Shown in pieces: positions 56,860-64,000 of a DNA stretch of 64,000 nt (the first letter of the stretch is position 1; each line of letters starts with the position of its first letter). The DNA comes from Dasyornis broadbenti (lineage: Eukaryota; Chordata; Aves; Passeriformes; Dasyornithidae). Position numbers and translations under genes: made by a program. Where the stretch lies: the NCBI GenBank assembly GCA_013397935.1, contig VZRN01006309.1, positions 225,271 through 289,270 of the forward strand, written 5' to 3'. The notes beneath the pieces were generated by a model, which saw nothing but the letters and a program-made list of their open reading frames with translations, had not been told where the DNA came from and made no database searches.

Positions 56860-57947
56860 ATTTATGTCGGGGTTTGACCCTGCCCTAATGCCCGGTACCC
56901 ACAAATTTACACACCCACACCCAGGGCTCATGAGTTGAGATAAGGAAACCTGGGAGAAGACGCACTCAAATAGGCAAAACAGGACTACCTTAGGTTGCAA
57001 AGTGATCTAATTTATTGCTAACAGAGTCAGAGGAGTAAATGAAAAGTAAAATAAACCCTTCAAGGCCACTGTTTCTCCACTCACCCCCTCCCTCCTTCCC
57101 AGCAGTTGCACAAGGGAACAAGGCATGGGGCAGGGGGTAGGTCAGTTCACCACCCCGATCTTCTTCCCCTGCCTGGGGGAGAGGCTCTTTTCCTCTGCGT
57201 AGCCATAGGTCTCACTGTCGGCAGCCCGCCTGACACTGCTGCACATGATGTGGGTCCCCCACAAGCAAGAAGTCTCCCCCAAACTGCTACAGCGTGGAGT
57301 CCCTATTCCACGGGGTACAGACGTCCAAGGCCAGGCTGTTTCCATCTCGGGAGCAAGGCTTCTACTCTTTACCGGACTCCTGCTGGATCACTCTCTCTCT
57401 CTCTCTGTGGCACCCACCCACTCCTGTGTGGAGCACTCAGTTCAGTCTCAGGGTGCAAGTCAAGGCCTGTTTCTCTACTAGGACTCCCTCTGGACCACGG
57501 CCTCCTCCAGGCATCCACTCACTCCAGCATAGGCAAGTGGATCTCAGCATTTCCCATGGGTTGCAGGGGCACCCCCTGCTTTACCATGGGCCTCACCATG
57601 GGCTGCAGAGGCTGCAGAGCTCCGGCGCCTGGAGCTTCCCCTCCCCCTCCTTCTCCACTGACCTTGGTCTCTCCATGTTGTTTTCCCTCACATACTCTCA
57701 CCTCCTCCTCCTCCTCTGGCTAAAAGGAAGTGCTTGCACCTATTGTTTTGATTTCTTCTTAAATATGTTTTTCACAGAGGTGTAACCAACATTTCTAATT
57801 CGCCCAGCCTTGGCCAGCAGCATGTCCATCATCTGAGAGCTGGACATGGTGAGGGCTTCAAGAAGCTTCACAGAGGAGCCATCTATGTGTCCCGTCCCCC
57901 CCACCCCACTAGGCAAACCTGGGCCAAAGCTAAACCACAACAATTTA
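56860..57947 (-). mobile_element. Solo LTR of an avian ERV (1078 bp) with 5-bp target duplication
   Basis: The element spans 56865-57942 and reads TGTTGTGGTTTAGC..CCGACA on the minus strand. It is flanked by attta at 56860-56864 and 57943-57947. A minus-strand AATAAA lies near 57012. The opening TGTTGTGGTTTA is one I remember from passerine ERV LTRs of the ERVK/ERV2 group. Those normally make 6-bp duplications, so class assignment is tentative. The plus-strand open frames of 160-205 codons inside it (57106-57785) are not viral genes and look like chance. Confidence 0.82.
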
Positions 57948-59240
57948 TTATCTAATTGGCATTAAAGAAAGCTGGCTCTTCTTCAACTATTATTGCTGAT
58001 GATCATGTTGCAGCAATGCCATTTATAACAGTGTAGTGATAGCATGATGTGGGGTTTGTTATCTTAAGTTGCTGATATGTCTTTTGTTCATGATGTTGCA
58101 GCTCCCCGAACAGTCCCTTTGACCTGACTGACAGAACAACACAGAAGACACACAAGAAATCACCAACCATCTGAGCCAGGAAGCCTTTCTTACTGAGGCC
58201 AAACGAAATTCTCTGAAATCATCTCGCACTGCCTCACCAAGGGCACAGGGGAAGAAGGTCCACACGGTAAACCTTCCCTCAGCAAAATGACAGATGTGCT
58301 TCCTGTAAGATGAGATTGAAAGGGTCAGTAAGCTTTCATTCCTTTCTCTTAGCCCATTTCAAATGCAAATTTCTGTACATGGATATTGCAGGAGGTGCGC
58401 TTCAGAACTGAGCCACACAAATCAGGTTTAATGCCAAAGTGTATTTCACTAGGCAGTGAATATAGTATACATTCTACATGCAAGTAAGAACTACAATCAG
58501 GTATAAGGCTAAACACCATCTTTAATCTCCAGTAGGTATTAAAGTATTTGGAAAAATGTCTAACAGTTGTGAGATCAGTATTGTCAGTTTTTGTAGTCAT
58601 CATCAAAAGCCAGAAGTTTTGAACAGTTTAAAGCAATGCATTTCTGGATTTAAATTGATTCATACTCGATCTGACCATTTTCCTATCTGTTCACACAGAT
58701 TATACAAATGGGAAACCCTGACCAAGGCACAGTATTTTATGGACTTTGTCTTTATTATTTGTACCAACACCTGGAAGTTTGTACAGCTACAGACCAGAAT
58801 CTTCTGGTTGGATTCTGTGACACAATAACCAATGCAGAGAAGCAACACTTGACAAATCTTCCCTGAGCACTAAGAGTTGTACTCTTGTAAATATGCATTA
58901 GAACAGATATCAGATGGGAACAGCAATCAAAAAAAGAGAAAAAAAAAAATCCTGAGATAGGCAACTCCTGCAATTTTTCTGCTGTCAGTTTAAGTTAGTG
59001 ATCTTCCAACCATTAAGAAAAGCAGCAGGACCTAAAGAATTCAGGAAACTAAATGAAAATAAAATAAAGGGAATTAAAGCAAAATGCCACCGCTAATTAT
59101 TCAAGGGAAAACTTTATCTACTTTCCAAAACAAAGACATCTAAAGATGATATAACAGTGTTTGAAAACCAAAATTAGGCAGAGAAACACCTTTCAAAATA
59201 CAGATTTTTTTAAAGCTTCTCGGAGACAGCTACAATTTTA
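57948..59240. other. Spacer without recognised features
   Basis: About 1.3 kb of AT-rich sequence. No conserved exon, RNA gene or mobile element was recognised. Confidence 0.45.
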
Positions 59241-59415
59241 CAGAATCCCAGACCAATTTGTTTCAGAAGCAACCCTAAAGTTCATCCAGTCGCACCCCCG
59301 GCATGGGAAGCGACTGTCCAATATCCCGGGTCGCTCCGAGCCCCTGTCTGACCTGGTGTCGGACAATTCCACAGCCAGGGCAGCCACGGCTCCATTAGGT
59401 AACCCGCTCCGAGGC
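59241..59415 (-). repeat. CR1 LINE 3'-end fragment
   Basis: The segment begins cagaatcccagacc and continues with cataaagttcatcc-like, gcacccccggcatggga, gctccgagcccctgtctgacc, and cagggcagccacggctcc-like phrases. These match the remembered reverse complement of the CR1 3' region, so the element lies on the minus strand. It is diverged and truncated. Confidence 0.7.
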
Positions 59416-59885
59416 CACACCAGCTCAACTGGGAACGCACGTCAATCTAATCCCACCATCTTTTTGTTTAAAGTATTTGCTTCCCAATACTTAATAAATA
59501 GGATTTCTTCTTAGGGCAAGAAATAAAGCAGCTTTTCGAGGTACCAAGACTATGGAAGGGCGTCAACCCGTCTGATGGTAAAGCAGTGGCAAAGCAGAGG
59601 GCAGCCTTCAATGTTTAGATCTACTTCACTGAGTTTGACCTTGTACCAAAGTGTCACCAAAACTACGGGAAAAACAAAAAACTGTCCAACAGCATTTGTA
59701 ATGTTAGATAGTCAAGGCATTACTTTATTTTCTGGCCAGGATGTTGTTCTGGCCAGGATGTGCCACAGAAATCATCTCACGCACACATAGCCCGGGTGTG
59801 CAGAGAGAATCATTCCATGAAAAACACATCTTTTATGGGATTTCCCCCCAAACTTGATACAGTTAAAACCGATAGAGATGCATTG
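59416..59885. other. Spacer without recognised features
   Basis: About 470 bp between the CR1 fragment and LTR copy B. It contains a short direct repeat (ctggccaggatgt twice near 59733-59760) and otherwise nothing recognised. Confidence 0.45.
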
Positions 59886-60512
59886 CTTTTGACGCACAGA
59901 ATGACTTCACAACAAAAGTTGTAAAGTAGGTATGTTTATTTCAGCGCTGAGACGCACGAGGGATAGCTCCCTAAAGCCATGCGTACCAGCTGCGGCACAT
60001 TGCTTAGTTTATATTGAGTTACAGGTTACATATGCATGAAGTTATACAATACCCTTATACATATTCATCAACTATCCCTGCTTCGTATTATAATGAGTCC
60101 AAAGTTCATTTAAATACACTTGCCCCTGCTCAGTGCTGCTTGAGAAAATGTGGGCAGGGGTCTTTTGATTAAATTAGGGGTCCAATAAAAGATTCTTCCC
60201 GGTGAACTCTTCACCCTGCTTCCCTGCGCATGCTCTCTGTGTCTTTTGGCTTGAGTCCAAGTTATACATCCTGGCTTAGGCTGAGTCAGGATCCTATAGC
60301 AGGATGTTAGGTTCCTTTACATCCTGGCTTAGTCTTTCTTACAATGGTCCAGATCTTCCTTGACATCCTCCTTTTCTGTTTGGTAAGCGCAAAAATATGT
60401 TAAGCAATTTATAGTCATTGTTCTAATAAGCAGTTCCCAGTATTGATTACTTATTCTATATTAGTTCTAATAAACAGTTTCTAATAATTCATTATTTATC
60501 CTGTATCACTTT
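59886..60512 (-). mobile_element. Solo ERV LTR, copy B (619 bp) with 4-bp target duplication
   Basis: The element spans 59890-60508 and reads TGATAC..GCGTCA on the minus strand. It is flanked by cttt at 59886-59889 and 60509-60512. It differs from copy A (48324-48941) at only about a dozen positions, mostly near its left and right ends. Both insertions are therefore young. It lies just left of a CpG island. Confidence 0.88.
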
Positions 60513-60519
60513 AAAGTTC

Positions 60520-61740
60520 ATTGGTTCCGAGTTGAGCATCCCCTAGCCGCCCCCGCGGGTTTCCGGCACTGGTGAGCGGTGGGGCTGCCGCCGCCAGGCC
60601 GGGACGTCCCCGGCGCAGCAGAAGGGTCCCAGCACCTAGTGCCTACGAGGCCCAGCGCGTCCCCGCGCCGCCCTCGCCACAGCTACCGTCCGCATCGGGC
60701 GCCCCGTCCAAGAAGCTGCCGCAGCCCGGCGCTCTGCCGAGCCGCCTCGTATTTCTAAGAGGGTCATCCGAAGCGGAACATTGCGCGGCGGCGGAGACCA
60801 AGCGGCTCCACCAGCGCCTGCCGGCGCCCGGCCGCCGCCAATGGGCCCCCAAGAGGCGCACAGGCGCGTGGTTCCGCCGAAGCCGACAACGCCGACGGCC
60901 GCTGCCGCGGATGTGGCTCCCGCCCACCCCCAGGACCGCCGACCTCACCGCACGCTTTCTGCACATGGGGAAAAACACGGAAAAGCCGCGGGACCGCCGT
61001 CCGAATGGGATCGGGTACAGGCAGCCGAGGGACACCTATCTCGCCGGCGGGGTCCTCGCCCGCCGCCATTTTATGTCTTGACATAAATACACATGCGCAT
61101 AAAGCCGCCATCTTGCTGAGAAGAGGCACGTGACCAAATGGCGGTCGCCATCTTGCTGAACAGCACAGTAGCCGTAAGGAAGTCGCCATATTTATTCACG
61201 TGATTTCCGCCCTCACCCGCCATTTTGATGCCTTCATCACGTGACTTCCGCCCTTGCACGCCATCTTGTCTGCTGAAGGAGGTTGCCTTCTGGGTGCCGC
61301 CATCTTTGGTGTCACGATGTTATAGGACCCCCGCGCTATAGGCATCACTTTTGACCATCCGACCGAAAATCGCACAGCGATTCCTCACTTTCGGCGGAAA
61401 TTTCTGCCATCCCTCCCGCCGCAGCGGTACCGGGGCCTGTGATGTTGGCGCGGGCGGCAGGCGGGAGGCGCGCCATAGGAGGCAGGCACCAGCTATTATG
61501 GCTCAGTCCCGCGCCCGCCATTCCGGCTCTCCTCTCGCGCACATGCGCCCCTCAGGAAGGTTCCCCCCCAACTGCCGCGCGCGCCGACACCGGCGGCATG
61601 GCTCCGTTCCTCCCGCCACCCCGCGCTTCTCACCAAGGGCACCCGACGAGCGAGCGGGCACAGGCGGGCACCGGTGGCCTGGCTCCGTCCATCCCGCGCT
61701 CCTCCTCCCCTCACCGAGGCCACCCGGCACCCCGTGCAGC
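60520..61740. promoter_or_regulatory. CpG island with no recognised gene
   Basis: CpG-dense sequence begins immediately right of LTR copy B and runs about 1.2 kb. It has the composition of a promoter. Open frames on both strands (for example 60572-61081) contain only Arg/Pro/Ala-rich low-complexity sequence with no domain that I know. The best reading is the promoter of an unrecognised transcript, or a GC-rich subtelomeric repeat. The cluster of motifs at 61062-61307 is listed separately. Confidence 0.55.
61062..61307. promoter_or_regulatory. Cluster of eight YY1-type motifs with E-boxes and ETS-like sites
   Basis: GCC(A/G)CCAT(C/T)TT-type motifs occur at about 61062, 61104, 61144, 61182, 61217, 61257 and 61296 on one strand, with aaatggcgg at 61137 on the other. 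Between them are cacgtga at about 61128, 61198 and 61239, and ttccgccc at about 61205 and 61246. All these motifs are well known promoter elements (YY1, bHLH such as USF/MYC, and ETS/GABP). Binding is inferred from motif only. Confidence 0.75.
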
Positions 61741-61774
61741 TGCTCCTCTCTGAATAGGTACTCCCATTTTTCTC

Positions 61775-62391
61775 AAGACTTTTTAGGATATTTTTGGGGT
61801 TTTTTCCGGTATTTTTAAGGGCTTTCGCAGGATTGATTTTTACTTTTACTTATACTCTTACTTGTTTTCTTATTTTCTTTAGTTTGTACTATTTGTATTG
61901 TTCAAGTGCTATTTCATATATTGAAATATATGAAATATATATATTTCATATATATATTTCATATATATTCATTGTTATTTTATTTTTACTTTTTTGTTTA
62001 TTTATGTTGTTATTTGTACTATTATTTTTACTTTAATTTTTATTTGACTTTACTTTTAAATATTTTTTTTGTTTCATTTTATTTCTTGTTTTTAGTTTTA
62101 CTATTATTTCCATTNGCTTCCATATTTATTTTTAGGGTTTGTTTTACGGTTTCTTTAAGGGTTGGGGTTTGTTTTTATTTTTACTTTTATTTCTTCTATT
62201 TTAATTTGAATTTTAATTTTACTTTTAATTTTAATTTTTATTTTTAGGATTTGTTTTAGGATTTTAGAGTTAGTTTTTGGATTCATTTTAGAGTTAGTTT
62301 TAGTTTTACTTCTAGTTTTTATTTTATTTTTACTTTTATGTTTTGTATTTTAATTCTAATTTTTATTTTTTGTTTTAGAGTTTGCTTTAGG
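61775..62391. repeat. T-rich low-complexity block with TTTTAGGGTTT phrases and an AT palindrome
   Basis: About 600 bp of tttttattttt(a)cttt-like sequence that gradually gains ttagggtt phrases to the right. It includes a perfect 28-nt palindrome at 61926-61953 (centre atatat) and one N at 62115. The frames are Phe/Tyr/Leu-rich and not genes. Confidence 0.88.
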
Positions 62392-62583
62392 GTTTGTTTT
62401 AGGGTTTTAGGGTTAGTTTTAGGGTCTATTTTATGGTTTTAGCGTTTGTTTTAGGGTTTGATTTAGGGGTTTAGGGCTTGTTTTAGGGTTAGGCTTAGGG
62501 TAGGGTTAGGGTTAGGTTTGGGGTTGGGTTGGAGTTAGGGGTTAGGGTTGGGTTAGGGGTTAGAGTTAGGGATTAGGGTTAGG
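62392..62583 (+). repeat. Degenerate telomere-like (TTAGGG)n tract
   Basis: A run of ttaggg, tttaggg and ttagggg variants, including gggttagggttagg near 62502-62516, ends at aggcccc. The TTAGGG strand is the plus strand. The variants are too mixed for a functional telomere, so this is an interstitial or subtelomeric relic. Confidence 0.88.
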
Positions 62584-63355
62584 CCCCAACATTGCTGCTC
62601 TTACATCTTTTTGAGTTGGGCAACCCTAGTATCGGGCTTGCGTAATTAACTAGGGCTGCGAGGGGCGGATTTCCACGGAGCCGGGACAGCAGCAGCTCTT
62701 GGCAGTCCCTCCCCCTCCTCCGCCGTGATGGGGGGGTTGGTTTGGGGGGCACGGCAAGGACCGGCAGGGGCGGGGCAGGAGGAGTGCCAAAGTGCCCCAA
62801 AGCTTCTCCCACGGGGTGGGGGGCAAGGTGGAATCGGAACACAGGTGTAGCCCAGCAGCAGCGGCTAGATGCCCGGGCAGGGCAAACGTGCCCCGGCCAT
62901 GATGACACAAGGCCGGACGCGGGCTAGGGGCTGGGGAGGGGCTGGCTCAGCCTCGATTTTTTTTTCCCTGCGTGCCACGAGAGAGCACAAAATGCAGCTG
63001 CATCCCATGCAGGGAGGGGGCCGTCCTGGAGCAGAGCCATTCCCCTGGCAAGCCGGTGCTGGGGCAGGATCCTGCCAGGACCTGTGGCAGCCACGAGAGT
63101 GCATTTTCGGGCGCTGAGTGCTCCCGGCAGGCGGCTCGCATGCTCGTTTAGAGAAGGCAGCTTGGCAGGGCTGCCGGCTCTCGGCGCCACGCCAAGCGCG
63201 CGCCGCTGCCGGGTGCCCCGGCGGCACCGCTCCTGGCCCGCCTTCTCTGAGCACCGGTCACCTTTTTGGATTGTCAGCCACCGTAGGCAAAAGTGCATCC
63301 GGCAACGGCGCCCGCCAGCGGCACGGATCCCAGAGCCACGGCAACGCCCACCCCC
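62584..63355. other. GC-rich region without recognised gene
   Basis: About 770 bp, GC- and CpG-rich to the right. Several long open frames on both strands result from the composition. No domain or splice-supported exon was recognised. Confidence 0.45.
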
Positions 63356-63790
63356 TTGCACACTAACGTGTCTTTCATACATCTCTCTCCCTTGCACACT
63401 CACAGACCCCTCTCTCACACACCCCTCGCATATTCGTGTGTCACACACTCACCCCTTTCCCCTTGCGCTTGGTGCACTTGCACACACCCCTCGCACACTT
63501 GTGTGTTATGCACTCACATCCATGCCTTGCACACTCGGCCTCCTTCCCCCTCACACACTCACAGGTTGCTATTGCACACTCACACACTTTCTCCTTGCAC
63601 ACTCACACGTGTCCCACGCGCACTTGTGTGTCACACACTCACAGCCATGCTTTGCACACTTGCCTCCTTTCTCCTTGCACCCTCATGCTCATCTCTCGCG
63701 TACCCCGTCCCCACCCAGCCGGGTGTGCCCTGCCCCTTGCACACTCGTGTGCCAGCCCCGCCCCTGCCCGTGCCTCGCATGCTCATGGGC
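63356..63790. repeat. CACACTC-rich minisatellite
   Basis: Repeated phrases cttgcacactcac, cgcacacttgtgtgt and tcacacactcac run through the block. A longer unit beginning cgcacacttgtgtg near 63496 recurs near 63618, a period of roughly 120 bp. The plus-strand frame of 245 codons across it is His/Thr/Leu repeat translation, not a gene. Confidence 0.85.
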
Positions 63791-64000
63791 CCCTCTCCCC
63801 TGGCCAGGCCGGGCTTTCTAAGGGGTCTCACAGGGTCGTCACCCCTCCCCCACTCCGGCAACAACCCCCACTCAAATGTCTTCCAGTGCCCCTTCGCCAC
63901 CCCCCAGCATCCCCCAAGTTGGGGTAGGGGCGCACCCCAATTCACTGTGACTAGGGAGGGGGAGGGGCAGGGGGTGGCTCTGGTCCCACTCCTCCCCCCA
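63791..64000. other. GC-rich right edge, no recognised feature
   Basis: C- and G-rich sequence ending in gggaggggcaggggg-like and ccccccc-like runs. No gene or definable repeat unit was seen. Confidence 0.5.

Noticed and set aside
57106..57785. Open frames of 160-205 codons inside the 1078-bp LTR
   Set aside because: They lie in an LTR, opposite to its transcription direction, and match no viral or host protein that I know.
48324..60508. A full provirus bounded by the two near-identical LTRs
   Set aside because: Each LTR has its own different 4-bp duplication on both sides, and the 11 kb between them shows no recognisable gag, pol or env sequence.
60572..61081. 169-codon open frame in the CpG island as a gene
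   Set aside because: It is low-complexity Arg/Pro/Ala sequence without a domain. The opposite strand is equally open, so composition explains it.
62392..62583. A functional telomere inside the window
   Set aside because: The TTAGGG units are heavily mixed with variants, the tract is under 200 bp, and non-telomeric sequence continues for 1.4 kb beyond it.
63084..63821. 245-codon open frame near the right edge
   Set aside because: It is His/Thr/Leu repeat translation of the CACACTC minisatellite.

Overview
This is vertebrate nuclear DNA, almost certainly from a bird and probably a songbird. It carries two conserved multi-exon genes with short introns, CR1-type LINE tails, and LTRs of avian endogenous-retrovirus type. 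The bird call rests on the CR1 tails and on LTR termini recalled from passerine genomes, so the songbird level is an inference. The sequence is an assembly: there is a 5-base N gap at 32727-32731 and single Ns at 54812 and 62115.

Region 1 (1-34760): ULK2, the autophagy-initiating Ser/Thr kinase, on the minus strand. Exon 1 and a CpG-island promoter lie at about 33.4-34.8 kb. I placed 26 coding exons between 33757 and 851. All are bounded by GT-AG introns and join into one open frame of 1008 codons. The last roughly 63 residues lie to the left of the window. One of the 26 is a phase-preserving 93-nt exon (14083-14175) that I do not remember from human ULK2.

Region 2 (34760-47990): about 6 kb of quiet intergenic sequence, then NLE1 (Notchless homolog, a WD40 ribosome-assembly factor), also on the minus strand. 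It has 13 coding exons from 47795 to 40722, giving a complete 483-residue protein. The first coding exon has only 9 nt and the last only 13 nt including the stop. NLE1 lies upstream of ULK2 in the same direction. The two proteins have no known joint function, so the pairing is a matter of synteny.

Region 3 (48000-64000): a repeat-rich stretch with no conserved gene that I can recognise. It holds five LTRs with definable ends: four ERV LTRs of one general type with 4-bp target duplications, and a 1.08-kb LTR with a 5-bp duplication. It also holds two GC-rich promoter-like blocks full of YY1-type GCCGCCATCTTG motifs. One block is a tandem array of units of about 180-220 bp, split by a solo LTR. 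The other is a 250-bp cluster that alternates with CACGTGA and TTCCGCCC motifs. The rest is a 41-bp tandem array, long T-rich blocks, a degenerate TTAGGG tract (62.4-62.58 kb) and a CACACTC minisatellite. This composition resembles the end of an avian microchromosome arm. The strongest candidates for something undescribed are the YY1-motif arrays and the extra ULK2 exon.
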